Shown here one piece after another: positions 7,070 to 15,101 of a DNA stretch of 22,983 nt; the stretch's first letter is position 1, and every line of letters begins with the position of its first letter. Where the stretch lies: positions 1 through 22,983 of the forward strand of contig JBBRTW010000053.1 in NCBI GenBank assembly GCA_038244055.1, written 5' to 3'. The notes beneath the pieces are model-generated. The model was given only the letters and a program-made list of their open reading frames with translations. It was not told the DNA's origin and did not search any database. The position numbers and the translations under genes were made by a program. The stretch is from DASPKW01 sp038244055 (lineage in GTDB: Bacteria > Planctomycetota > Phycisphaerae > Tepidisphaerales > Tepidisphaeraceae).

Positions 7070-10000
7070 ATGGGTTTGGTGACGTTGCAAACACTGCAAA
7101 TACAGGCAATTTGGCATCGCGAATCCCTTTACCTTTGGGGGCGCGTGGTGGGCGGGGCGCGCGATGGGGAGGGTGCGCGCGGTGGGGGCGGGGAAGGTGC
7201 GACTGGGGCGAGTGGGGCGGGCGAGGCGAGTGGGGCGGGGATTGGTGGCTTCGGGGGCGGTGGCTTCGGGGGCGGGGGGCCGATTGTGGCGGGGACTGCG
7301 GAGGCGGTGCGGGCGGCGTTGGGGGACGTATCGAGCGACGGGCTGCTGGCTTCGGCGGCGCGGGAGGGGATGCTGACTTTGCATTTACCGGCAGGGGTTG
7401 GGGGACGGGAAGGAGAGGGAGGTCACGGAGGGACTGGGATGCAATCAGGCCCGGGGGGGCGAGAAGCGCAGGGGCTGGGAGCGGTGGAAGGCCTGATCGC
7501 GGTCGAGGTGCCGGCGATCATTCTGGGGCCGGCGGAGGCGATCGATCTACTGACTTCGCTGCCGGAGGATCTGGCGGTTTCGTGCGGGGCGGCGGTGGGG
7601 TATTGGGCCCGGCTGGCGAAATTCGTCTGTTCGCTGATCTCGGCCAAGCAGTTTATCCCGCGGGTGGATGATGATGGGGCAGCGCTGTGGGGTTCGTGGC
7701 GGGTGCTGGTGACCGAGCGGAATCATCTGCAATGGCTGGAGCACTTCGCGGCCGCGATGCCGGAAATTTGCAGGGCGGCGGGGGATGGCGCGGGTTCTGC
7801 GGGCGGCACGGGCGAAGCGGGCGAGCGGAGAGCGGTTAATGGATTCAAAGCGCCCGAGGCGACGCACCTGGTGGAGACATTTCTGGCGACGACGGCCGAT
7901 GCGCTGATTCGGCGGTCGGTGGCGGATGATCCGTTTTTCAGAAAGGCGCAGGAGCGCTCGGGGCAGCCGGGAGCGGGGCCGGAGGTGCGCTGGCTGGCGG
8001 CGCTGCTGGGACAGGATCGGATGGTTCGGATCGAGGCGGCCGAGGAGCGGGCGGCGTTCGTGCAGCAGGCGCAGGCATGGCTGGGGCAGCTCGATGACAC
8101 GCAGGCGGCGGCCCTTCGGCTGGTTTTTGTGCTGGATGAGCCGGAGGATGGGGAGGCCGACATGATCGCGGAGATCACGCGCGATGATTCGGCGATCGAG
8201 GATCATCTGCCGGAGACGGGGGACCTGGCGGAAGGGGCGGAAGCGGTCGATGGCGTCGATGGAGCAGAAGGCAACACCGAAGAATCCCATACCCTAAACC
8301 CTATACCCTATACCCTCGGCTCCGACGCGGTGGCACCAATCGCGAGCGACCCGGCATCCACCGCCATTACCCCCGCCCCCGATCACTGGCCTCTTTCGCT
8401 GCATCTGCAATCGTTGGATGGTGAAGGGGAATTGATCAGCGCCACATCGCTCTGGGGTCAGCCGGGGGGGAGCGCGCCGATATTGGGGCGGAGCATCGCC
8501 AAGCGGCAGGCGGCGCTTTTGGCGGAGCTCTCGCGGGCGGCCGAGGTTTTTCCGCCGGTGCAGGATCTGCTGAATCATCCCGCGCCGACGGGGCTGAATC
8601 TGTCGACGACCGATGCGTATGCGTTCATGCGGCACTGGGCGCCGATCCTGCGGGACCGATCCTTCGGCGTGGTGCTGCCGGATTGGGTTTCGGACCCGGA
8701 TGAGGAGATCGGGCTGCGGCTGGTGCTTTCACCGGGCGATTCGGAAGGGATGGAGGAAATCTCGGCCTACCCGACCGGCGATCTGCATGGGGGCGAGGGC
8801 ACCCGGCGCGGGCGCGGCGGGGCGGGGAGCGAATCGCTCGATCTGTCCACGGGGCAGTTCGGGCTGGACAGCCTGGTGAGTTTCAACTGGCAGGTGGCGG
8901 TGGGGAATTTGCGGTTGTCGCCGGCCGAGTTTTCAGCGCTGGTGGCGCGAAACGTGCCGCTGGTGAAGCACAAGGGGCGCTGGCTACGGCTGGACCTGGA
9001 GGCGACGAAAAAGGCGGTGGAGTATGTCGGCAAGCAGGCGGAGGGGAAGATCTCGCTGGCCGATGCGTTTCGGACGGCGTTCACGGCCCAGCGCTCGGAG
9101 ACGGGGCTGAACGTCATTGGACTCACGGGCACCTCGTGGATCGAAAAGTTACTGGATCAGACACCGATCACCGCGCCCGATGCGATGGATCAGCCCAAGG
9201 GGTTCAAGGGCGAACTGCGGCCGTATCAGCTTCGCGGCCTGCACTGGATGGCGTTTCTGGATCGGCTGGGGCTGGGGGCGTGCCTGGCGGATGATATGGG
9301 GCTGGGCAAGACGATTCAGTTGATCTCGCTGATGCTGCACGAGCGGGAAACGCAGAAGGATGCCCAGGGGAAGATGAAGGGGGAGGGGTGGGTGAAGGGG
9401 AGGGAGGCGGAGGGTTCAGGGTTCGGGGTTCAGGGTTCAGGGGGGGAGAAGAAGTTGGACGTTAGAAGCGAGAAGCAAGAAGGTCCATTGTCAATGGTCA
9501 ATAGTCCATTGCCGGGGGGAGCGCGCGAAGACGCTATACCGACCGACATCGGCTCAATCGCATCTGACCAGAAACAATTGACCATGGACCATGGGCAATT
9601 GACCCACCCAACTCGCCACTCATCCATCGGCCCCACGCTTCTGTTCGCGCCGACTTCGGTGGTGGGCAACTGGCTGCGGGAGTTGCAGAGATTCGCTCCG
9701 AATTTGCGGGTGATGGTGCATCATGGGTCCGATCGTCATGCGGGGGAGGTCTTTGCAAAACATGCGCAGGCGTGCGATGTGGTGGTGACTTCGTATTCGC
9801 TGGCGCAGCGGGATAAAGAGGAATTTGGGCGGGTGCGCTGGCATCGCATCGCGCTGGATGAGGCGCAGAAGATCAAGAACCCGGCCGCCGCTTCGACGAT
9901 CGCGATCCGGGCGCTTTACGCGCCGCATCGGGTGGCGATGACGGGCACGCCGATCGAGAATCATCTGTCGGAATTGTGGTCGATCATGCAGGTGCTGAAT

Positions 10001-10924
10001 CCGGGCTTGCTGGGGACGGCGGCCGATTTCCGCGAGAAATTCGCGGTGCCCATCGAGAAGATCGGAGAGAAGGAGCGGGCCGAGCAGCTCCGCAAGATGA
10101 TCCGGCCATTCATCCTGCGGCGCACCAAGCAGGACCCGACGATCGCCGGCGATCTGCCGGAAAAGCTGGAGATGAAGGTCTTCTGCAATCTGACAGCCGA
10201 GCAGGCGGCCTCCTACGAGCGGCTGGTGAACGATTCGCTGCGGCGGATTGATGTGGCCAGCGGGATTCAAAGGCGCGGGCTGATCCTGGCGACATTGACG
10301 CGGCTGAAACAGATCTGCAATCATCCAGCGCTCTTGGAAGAGAACCCGGAGAAGGCGGTGCTGGATCATCGCTCGGGCAAGCTCGAGCGGCTGATCGACA
10401 TGGTGGAGGAACTGCTGGAGGAAGGGGATGCAGCGCTGGTCTTCACGCAGTATCGGCAGATGGGGCACCTGCTGGAGCGGGCGATCAACAAGCGCCTGGG
10501 CGAGCCGACGTTCTTCCTGCACGGTGGGACACCCGCCAAGGGTCGCGATGACATGATCCAGGCGTTCCAGGCGCAGGCCAAGGGCGGGCCGAGGATTTTT
10601 CTGCTGTCGTTGCGGGCCGGCGGGCTGGGATTGAATCTGACGGCCGCGAATCATGTGTTCCACTTCGACCGCTGGTGGAACCCGGCCGTCGAGGCGCAGG
10701 CGACGGACCGCGCCCATCGAGTGGGGCAGACGCGAACGGTGCAGGTGCATAAGTTCGTCTGCCTGGGGACGATGGAAGAGCGCATCGACAAGCTGCTGAG
10801 CGAGAAGCAGGCGCTGGCGGATCAGATCGTCGGCAGCGGGGATGAATGGCTGACGGGGTTGTCGACGGATCAGTTGAGGGAGTATTTGAGTTTGTCGCGC
10901 GAGGCAGTGGGGGAGTTTGAGTAG
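7070..10924 (+). CDS. SNF2-family DEAD/DEAH helicase (SWI2/SNF2 ATPase)
   Basis: This is a 1284-residue ATP-dependent DNA translocase of the HepA/RapA-like bacterial SNF2 group. Residues 27-72 are Gly-rich low complexity. Residues about 590-690 match the SNF2-associated domain (DUF3670 type; SFNWQVAVGNLRLSPAEFSA, then PLVKHKGRWLRLDLEATKKA). The helicase core spans about 710-1270. It contains motif I D741-D-M-G-L-G-K747-T748, motif Ia PTLLFAPTSVVGNW (855-868), motif II D930-E-A-Q933, motif III M957-T-G-T-P961, motif V LSLRAGGLGLNLT and motif VI DRAHRVGQTR (around R1214-R1222), so all key residues are intact. About 90 residues (760-853) are inserted between motifs I and Ia, where related proteins need only about 15-25. 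At DNA level the insert consists of intergenic-type repeats. The likely role is remodelling of nucleoprotein or recycling of RNA polymerase. It stands alone with a terminator at 10995-11022. Confidence 0.95.
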   Translation: MGLVTLQTLQIQAIWHRESLYLWGRVVGGARDGEGARGGGGEGATGASGAGEASGAGIGGFGGGGFGGGGPIVAGTAEAVRAALGDVSSDGLLASAAREGMLTLHLPAGVGGREGEGGHGGTGMQSGPGGREAQGLGAVEGLIAVEVPAIILGPAEAIDLLTSLPEDLAVSCGAAVGYWARLAKFVCSLISAKQFIPRVDDDGAALWGSWRVLVTERNHLQWLEHFAAAMPEICRAAGDGAGSAGGTGEAGERRAVNGFKAPEATHLVETFLATTADALIRRSVADDPFFRKAQERSGQPGAGPEVRWLAALLGQDRMVRIEAAEERAAFVQQAQAWLGQLDDTQAAALRLVFVLDEPEDGEADMIAEITRDDSAIEDHLPETGDLAEGAEAVDGVDGAEGNTEESHTLNPIPYTLGSDAVAPIASDPASTAITPAPDHWPLSLHLQSLDGEGELISATSLWGQPGGSAPILGRSIAKRQAALLAELSRAAEVFPPVQDLLNHPAPTGLNLSTTDAYAFMRHWAPILRDRSFGVVLPDWVSDPDEEIGLRLVLSPGDSEGMEEISAYPTGDLHGGEGTRRGRGGAGSESLDLSTGQFGLDSLVSFNWQVAVGNLRLSPAEFSALVARNVPLVKHKGRWLRLDLEATKKAVEYVGKQAEGKISLADAFRTAFTAQRSETGLNVIGLTGTSWIEKLLDQTPITAPDAMDQPKGFKGELRPYQLRGLHWMAFLDRLGLGACLADDMGLGKTIQLISLMLHERETQKDAQGKMKGEGWVKGREAEGSGFGVQGSGGEKKLDVRSEKQEGPLSMVNSPLPGGAREDAIPTDIGSIASDQKQLTMDHGQLTHPTRHSSIGPTLLFAPTSVVGNWLRELQRFAPNLRVMVHHGSDRHAGEVFAKHAQACDVVVTSYSLAQRDKEEFGRVRWHRIALDEAQKIKNPAAASTIAIRALYAPHRVAMTGTPIENHLSELWSIMQVLNPGLLGTAADFREKFAVPIEKIGEKERAEQLRKMIRPFILRRTKQDPTIAGDLPEKLEMKVFCNLTAEQAASYERLVNDSLRRIDVASGIQRRGLILATLTRLKQICNHPALLEENPEKAVLDHRSGKLERLIDMVEELLEEGDAALVFTQYRQMGHLLERAINKRLGEPTFFLHGGTPAKGRDDMIQAFQAQAKGGPRIFLLSLRAGGLGLNLTAANHVFHFDRWWNPAVEAQATDRAHRVGQTRTVQVHKFVCLGTMEERIDKLLSEKQALADQIVGSGDEWLTGLSTDQLREYLSLSREAVGEFE
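8291..8319. repeat. In-frame ccctata-type repeat inside the SNF2 gene
   Basis: Four imperfect copies of a 7-base unit (accctaa, accctat, accctat, accctcg) lie inside the coding region and encode TLNPIPYTLG. They sit in the variable linker N-terminal to the SNF2-associated domain. The A/T-rich third positions contrast with the surrounding codons. The text looks like an intergenic simple repeat captured in frame. Confidence 0.7.
9412..9604. repeat. Cluster of intergenic-type repeats inside the helicase core
   Basis: Four unrelated repeat texts lie in succession within the SNF2 reading frame. At 9412-9442 there are tandem ggttcag units. At 9459-9476 is acgttagaagcgagaag. At 9485-9511 are imperfect caatggtcaatagtccattg copies. 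At 9575-9604 are gaccatggaccatgggcaat copies flanked by caattg. Together with spacer sequence they encode the extra residues about 760-853 between helicase motifs I and Ia. No stop or frameshift results. Confidence 0.75.
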
Positions 10925-10994
10925 TTCCTAAACCTAAAAACGAAAAACTTAAAGCTGCGGGCGGCTCAATACGAGCGCGGAGGGCATCGAGATA

Positions 10995-11022
10995 GCCCTC
11001 CCCGCGAGGAGGGCAGGTTTTT
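10995..11022 (+). terminator. Rho-independent terminator of the SNF2 gene
   Basis: GCCCTCC (10995-11001) pairs with GGAGGGC (11008-11014) around a 6-base loop, followed by agg and five T. It lies 70 bases after the SNF2 stop codon on the same strand. On the opposite strand no T-run follows the stem. Confidence 0.65.
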
Positions 11023-11052
11023 CATCCTTCCGCGTTCTTTATTCAATCGTTC

Positions 11053-11134
11053 AGATTTGAGATTTGAGATTTGAGATTTGAGATTCAGATTCAGATTCAG
11101 ATTTCAGATTTCAGATTTCAGATTTCAGATTTTA
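11053..11134. repeat. Simple-sequence repeat of gattt-type units
   Basis: The array is compound: four copies of agatttg, three of agattc, then four of agatttc, ending in agattttag. It is strongly A/T-rich in GC-rich DNA and occupies the gap between the convergent SNF2 and methyltransferase genes. A related string (gatttgaaatttgaaattt) is found at 19731-19764. Confidence 0.85.
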
Positions 11135-11138
11135 GAAT

Positions 11139-12161
11139 TCATCCTTCCCCGCCTGCCGCCGCGGCGCGCATCGCACGCAGGTTTTTCGCGGGTGTATCTC
11201 TGGGGATTTCGCAGCCCGCGCCGATGATGTGGCGCGGGCCGGCCTGTACGTGGGTGGTCGCGGTGGCGGCGCGGAGGTCATCCGGGGCGCCTTGGCGGAC
11301 GATGCCGGCGGGTTCGAGGTTGCCGAGGAGGATTTGCTCGGGGCCCATCTTCTGCCGCGCTTCGACGAGCGGGGTGAGGTAATCGAGGTCGATGATTTCG
11401 CAACCGAGTTTTCCCATGCCGGCGAGAATCGGCCGGGTATTGCCGCAGATGTGCAGGCGCACCGGCACGCCCATGGCGCGCACGCCGTCGATCAGGCGCT
11501 TCTCATAGGGCCAGACGAACTCCTCGTACAGCGCCGGCCCGATGAGCGAGGCGGCCGCATCGCCGATCCCCATGAGGGTTGCCCCGGCCCGCACCTGGGC
11601 CTGGGCGAAGCGCAGCTCCAGCTCGATCACGAACTCGAAGAGATCGCGCACGAAGGCGGGGTCATCGTAGAAGTCCATCATGAGGGGCATCAGCCCGCGC
11701 AAATCGGCGGCCTCGGCGCAGGGGCCTTCGATCCACCCTTCGATGAGCTTTTCATGGCCGATGCGCTCGCTGAAAAGCGCCGCGGCGCGGACGCGGTCGT
11801 GCATGCGCCCGCCGGCCAGGGGATCGGGAATTTTCAGGCGGACCAGGGCGGTTTTGTCGCGGAGAAGGGCTTGCTCCTCGACGATCGCGGGGGGCTGATC
11901 GTCGAAGTAGGCGATGTTCGCGCCGCAATCGGCGGCCTCGCGGGCGGGGTCGGAGATGCAGGAGACGTGGTCGATATCAAACTCGGCGGCGGTGCGGATT
12001 TGCGCCTCGACCAGCGTGCGGTGATCGGTGGCGTACTGACGATAAGGGACGCCGATGACCTCGGCCGCGAACTGCATGGTGATGGGCATGAAGGGAACGC
12101 GATCGACCCCCGCGCCCGCGAGAAAGCCGAGGATGCGCTGTTTGCCGGTGAGACAGGCCAT
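11139..12161 (-). CDS. Uroporphyrinogen decarboxylase family protein (MtaA/CmuA-type methyltransferase)
   Basis: This 340-residue TIM-barrel protein belongs to the URO-D superfamily. Its opening TGKQRILGFLAGAGVDRVPF and the segment GWIEGPCAEAADLRG are typical. It carries the zinc-site pattern of methylcobamide:thiol methyltransferases: H237-x-C239-G-N in the strand RLHICGN and C317 in GAGCEIP. That points to transfer of a methyl group from a corrinoid protein to a thiol, not to haem synthesis; the residues expected of true HemE are not evident. No corrinoid-binding protein or activating enzyme gene is adjacent, so the substrate is open. Length fits the family (330-380). The ATG at 12161 gives the correct N-terminus but has no Shine-Dalgarno. 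A possible broken small ORF ends 70 bases upstream on the same strand. Confidence 0.88.
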   Translation of the reverse strand: MACLTGKQRILGFLAGAGVDRVPFMPITMQFAAEVIGVPYRQYATDHRTLVEAQIRTAAEFDIDHVSCISDPAREAADCGANIAYFDDQPPAIVEEQALLRDKTALVRLKIPDPLAGGRMHDRVRAAALFSERIGHEKLIEGWIEGPCAEAADLRGLMPLMMDFYDDPAFVRDLFEFVIELELRFAQAQVRAGATLMGIGDAAASLIGPALYEEFVWPYEKRLIDGVRAMGVPVRLHICGNTRPILAGMGKLGCEIIDLDYLTPLVEARQKMGPEQILLGNLEPAGIVRQGAPDDLRAATATTHVQAGPRHIIGAGCEIPRDTPAKNLRAMRAAAAGGEG

Positions 12162-12231
12162 GGGGTGAGTTTAAGCGGGAATCGGCCCGGCGCGCGCGGG
12201 GCGGGGGATATGAGCATGTGGGATGTCTTCT

Positions 12232-12329
12232 TCACGGCAACTTCGTCACAATGTGACTGGGCTTTTTGACGATCTCGAAGTGCGCGATATCTCCGAGGCG
12301 GACGAGTTCACCTGAATTGGTTTTTTCAT
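12232..12329 (-). pseudogene. Possible small ORF broken at an A6 homopolymer
   Basis: On the minus strand an ATG at 12329 preceded by GGGGA is followed at once by six A. The frame set by this ATG gives a 27-residue Ser/Thr-rich tail. A frame offset by one base is open from 12346 down to a TGA at 12232-12234, has no start codon, and encodes a gene-like C-terminus: ELVRLGDIAHFEIV then KKPSHIVTKLP, with mostly G/C third positions. A seventh A would join the ATG to this frame and give a 32-residue protein beginning MKKTNSG. It could be a sequencing error, a phase-variable or decayed small gene, or the stub of a longer deleted gene. I do not recognise the family. It lies 70 bases upstream of the methyltransferase gene on the same strand. 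Confidence 0.35.
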
Positions 12330-12356
12330 TTGATCCCCAGGCCGCTCACCACTCTC

Positions 12357-12392
12357 CCTCACCCTTGCCTTCTCCCGAGTCCAGGAGAGGGG
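12357..12392. repeat. Dispersed palindromic repeat ccctcaccc/ctctccc...ggagaggg, copy 1
   Basis: The segment starts ccctcaccc, continues to tctcccgag and closes with ccaggagagggg, so tctccc and ggagag can pair. A second copy with the same order is at 17840-17876. Repeats of this text are widespread in bacterial intergenic DNA. Confidence 0.6.
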
Positions 12393-12401
12393 ATGTGTTT
12401 T

Positions 12402-12435
12402 CTACTGACTGCTGACTACTGGCTACTGACTACTC
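12402..12435. repeat. Simple repeat of ctactga units
   Basis: About five imperfect copies of a ctgactactg theme follow one another (ctactgactgctgactactg and onward). This lies between the palindromic repeat at 12357-12392 and the pseudokinase gene. No function is visible. Confidence 0.55.
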
Positions 12436-12566
12436 CATAATTGCCCCCCCCATCCCCTCCCGTTAGACTACAATTCCAACTGGCAGGATCGCGGTCTGGG
12501 TATGCGCTAAAATCGCATGGGCCGCGGCAAGTTGGTCGTCATTCAAGAGGGGTCGGAGCACGTCTG

Positions 12567-14999
12567 ATGGCGGTTTTTGGCGGTTATGAAGTGGTGCATG
12601 AGCTCTACCGGCATGGGCTGGGTTCGGTTTCGCGCGCCAAGCCGACGGAGGGGGATCCGGAGCCGAAGTTCATCATCAAGGCGTTTAATCCGCCGACGCG
12701 GGTGGCCGGGCAGGATGCGGTGAAGGCGTCGATCAAGGGGTTTCTGGATTGTGTACGTTTGCAGCAGGATGTGACCAGCGGGGGGTCGAGTCATTGGGCG
12801 CCGATTTACGAGGCCGGGGCGGTGGGGCGGTCGGCGTATTATGTGACGGCGTATTATTCGCGCTCGGCGCATAAGCTGATCGGCGGGCGGGTGAAGTTGA
12901 GCGGGCAGGCGCTGCAGAAATTCATGGCGGCGGTGGTGGAGGGATTGCTGGAGCTCAAGCGGAATTGCTCGCGGGCGCACGGGAATCTCAAGCCATCGAA
13001 TGTGCTTTTTGAAGGGGAGGGCGATCTGGATGTGGCGACGATCGTATTGACGGACCCCGCGCCGGCGGATCAGTTGCCGGCCGACACTCGAGCGGCGGAG
13101 GTGGCGGATCTGGTGGCGGTGGGGGAATTGCTGTGTCAGTTTGTTTTGCACAAGCTGTTCAAGGGGTCGCAGAGCTGGCCGATTCCAAAATCGCCGGAGT
13201 GGACTCGCCTGGGGAGCAAGCGCGAGGGGTGGCGGGATTTATGCAACAAGCTGCTCAACCCGGATGGGGTGGGGGAGCTGACGCTGGAAGACGTGGCGGC
13301 TAAGATCGCCAAACTCAAGCAGGGGAAGCGGTATGTCACGCCGATGCGGGTGATCGTGGTGGTGGGGCTGCTGCTGGTGGGGGCGGGGTTCTGGGTGGGG
13401 ATGCAGTATGTGCAACTGAAATCGGACTGGCGGCAGCTTTGCCGGGAATATGATGGGTGGGTCTACCGGTTTCAAAAGGATGTGAAGGCGAACCCCGATC
13501 GGCTGGCGCGGATCAAGCGCGATCCTTACGTTGAGAAGGCGATTGCCCGCCTGCTCGCGGATGGGGCGCAGCTCGATCCCAAGCGATTGTCGGGCAATGA
13601 GACGATGGTGATCTCGGCGCTGGCGGAGAACCCGCCCATCGCGATCGATGCGCCGGGGCGGGTGAAGAACGCGCTGGCGGTGGTGCGGGAGACGGGCGAG
13701 GCGCTGTCGGCGGGGCAGTGGCCGATATTGAAGGACGTTTCGGACCGGCAGAAGCTGTACAAGGAGCGCGGGTGGGATGGGGCGGCGAAATACCTCGCGC
13801 GGCTGACGGATGGGGTGGAGCTCAAGCAACAAAACGATGTGGCGGCGGGAATCGATGCGCTGCTGGCGGCGCAGGTGAAATTGAAGAAGGATATGGCGGA
13901 GATCGAGGCGCGCTGGTCGTCGGTTTCGACGGCCAATGGCGTGATTGCGCAGAAGGCGGCCGGGGATAAGGTGCTGGCGCAGTTCGATGCGTTCACCAAG
14001 CGGCATACGAAGGCGGCGCTGGGTGGGGCTGGGCAGGCGGTGAATCTGGAGGGAGTGCGGGCGGCGATCGGGCCGGTGGCGGACTTGGCGGGGCAGGTGG
14101 CCGAGGTGCTGCAAGGCGATTGGGAGGCGAAGGTGGATCGCGATCGGTTTGCGAAGGAGGGGGAGGCGTACAAAATCGCGGGGACGCCGGAACTGGAGGA
14201 TTATCGTTCGTGGGTGCGCGAGGCGCAGGATTATTACGGTTATAAGCCGGACGGGCTGGCGGATCAGATCAGCAAGCTCAAGGGGCAGGCGGATTCGGTG
14301 AAGGGGGAAATCGCCGCGATGAAGCAGGATGGCGACCCGGCCAAGGTGGCGGCGCTGGAGAAGCAGTTGGAGGCAGCGCGAAAGGCCGTGGCGGATTTGT
14401 CGAGCAAGACCTGGGTGCAGAAAGACCGGCGGGCGGGAACCTTCGAGGCGAGGGTGACGGAGATGCAGTCGATCCTGGCGGCGATTAAGGATCAGGCCGG
14501 TAAGGGAAGTTCCAAGCTGGTGCGCGATTTAATGGTGGCCAAAAATGCTCGCGCTCCCTTCAAACTCGATGTTGCGGCCAAGACTTACACCTCACGCTGG
14601 GGGAACGGAGAGTGCATTTCCCTGACCATTACCCCCAGTCAGGATTGTTATTTATTGGTGCTGTATCGGGATAGCAGTGGTAAAGTAAGCCTGCTCGTAC
14701 CGAACACGAAATGGGACAAATCGCCTTTAGCGCCGGCCGGTCAGCCGGTGAAACTGGAGACGATGGGATTCGAATTGTCGGTGCAGGCACCTTATGGGCT
14801 GACCTCGTTCAAGGTGATCGGCACGTCGAGGCGATTGGCGATGGTTGGCGCGACGCCGAATCCGGAGAGTTTGTTCATGGAGAACGTGCAGCAGATGATG
14901 GTCGATGGCGCAGCGCGGCCGGCCGACAATCTGGCGGATTTGTTGCAGGCCGATGAGTGGTCCACCGCGGAGGTGGATGTGATGACGCACGCGCCGTGA
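12567..14999 (+). CDS. Membrane-anchored pseudokinase with coiled coil and DUF4384 domain
   Basis: The 810-residue protein has a Hanks-type kinase fold in residues 7-250. It has a glycine loop (HGLGSVSRA), the lysine K38 in FIIKAF, and H138-G-N140-L-K142-P-S-N145, where the catalytic Asp of HRD is replaced by Asn. The DFG position reads T-D163-P, and the activation segment is very short, so it is probably a pseudokinase. A single transmembrane helix at 261-283 is followed by a long charged coiled coil (about 285-650). A C-terminal DUF4384 domain (about 663-770; YLLVLYRDSSGKVSLLVPN is typical) completes it. The kinase part should be cytoplasmic and the DUF4384 part periplasmic. The ATG at 12567 has GGAG at 12555-12558; a TTG at 12441 in the same frame would add 42 unrelated residues. 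Third positions in the DUF4384 part are much richer in A/T than upstream. It is followed after 102 bases by the caspase gene. Confidence 0.85.
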   Translation: MAVFGGYEVVHELYRHGLGSVSRAKPTEGDPEPKFIIKAFNPPTRVAGQDAVKASIKGFLDCVRLQQDVTSGGSSHWAPIYEAGAVGRSAYYVTAYYSRSAHKLIGGRVKLSGQALQKFMAAVVEGLLELKRNCSRAHGNLKPSNVLFEGEGDLDVATIVLTDPAPADQLPADTRAAEVADLVAVGELLCQFVLHKLFKGSQSWPIPKSPEWTRLGSKREGWRDLCNKLLNPDGVGELTLEDVAAKIAKLKQGKRYVTPMRVIVVVGLLLVGAGFWVGMQYVQLKSDWRQLCREYDGWVYRFQKDVKANPDRLARIKRDPYVEKAIARLLADGAQLDPKRLSGNETMVISALAENPPIAIDAPGRVKNALAVVRETGEALSAGQWPILKDVSDRQKLYKERGWDGAAKYLARLTDGVELKQQNDVAAGIDALLAAQVKLKKDMAEIEARWSSVSTANGVIAQKAAGDKVLAQFDAFTKRHTKAALGGAGQAVNLEGVRAAIGPVADLAGQVAEVLQGDWEAKVDRDRFAKEGEAYKIAGTPELEDYRSWVREAQDYYGYKPDGLADQISKLKGQADSVKGEIAAMKQDGDPAKVAALEKQLEAARKAVADLSSKTWVQKDRRAGTFEARVTEMQSILAAIKDQAGKGSSKLVRDLMVAKNARAPFKLDVAAKTYTSRWGNGECISLTITPSQDCYLLVLYRDSSGKVSLLVPNTKWDKSPLAPAGQPVKLETMGFELSVQAPYGLTSFKVIGTSRRLAMVGATPNPESLFMENVQQMMVDGAARPADNLADLLQADEWSTAEVDVMTHAP

Positions 15000-15091
15000 A
15001 GTTTGGTGAAAGCGGCGGCGCGGTTGCTCATGGCGGCCGGTCGGCCGGCGGCTTGGTTTCGAAGGTTCCTGACCGCGCTTCGGCGCGGACT

Positions 15092-15096
15092 GGAGG
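15092..15096 (+). promoter_or_regulatory. Ribosome binding site that fixes the caspase start
   Basis: GGAGG lies five bases before the ATG at 15102. The longest frame starts at a TTG at 15003, but only the ATG at 15102 combines a ribosome binding site with a proper lipoprotein signal peptide. Confidence 0.75.
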
Positions 15097-15101
15097 ATGC
15101 G

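Noticed and set aside
9620..10750. 376-codon minus-strand ORF opposite the SNF2 helicase
   Set aside because: Its composition is Arg/Gln/His/Leu-rich and without motifs, while all helicase motifs lie on the plus strand in this stretch.
11139..12161. True HemE (uroporphyrinogen decarboxylase)
   Set aside because: The H-x-C-G-N and GAGCEIP motifs are those of zinc-dependent methylcobamide methyltransferases.
12245..12257. GTCACA-a-TGTGAC palindrome as a CRP-like operator
   Set aside because: The half-site order is reversed relative to the CRP consensus, and the stretch lies inside the gene-like small frame ending at 12232, where it encodes part of SHIVT.
11229..12269. 346-codon plus-strand ORF opposite the methyltransferase
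   Set aside because: The URO-D motifs are on the minus strand; the plus-strand product is a Gly/Ala/Asp-rich shadow.
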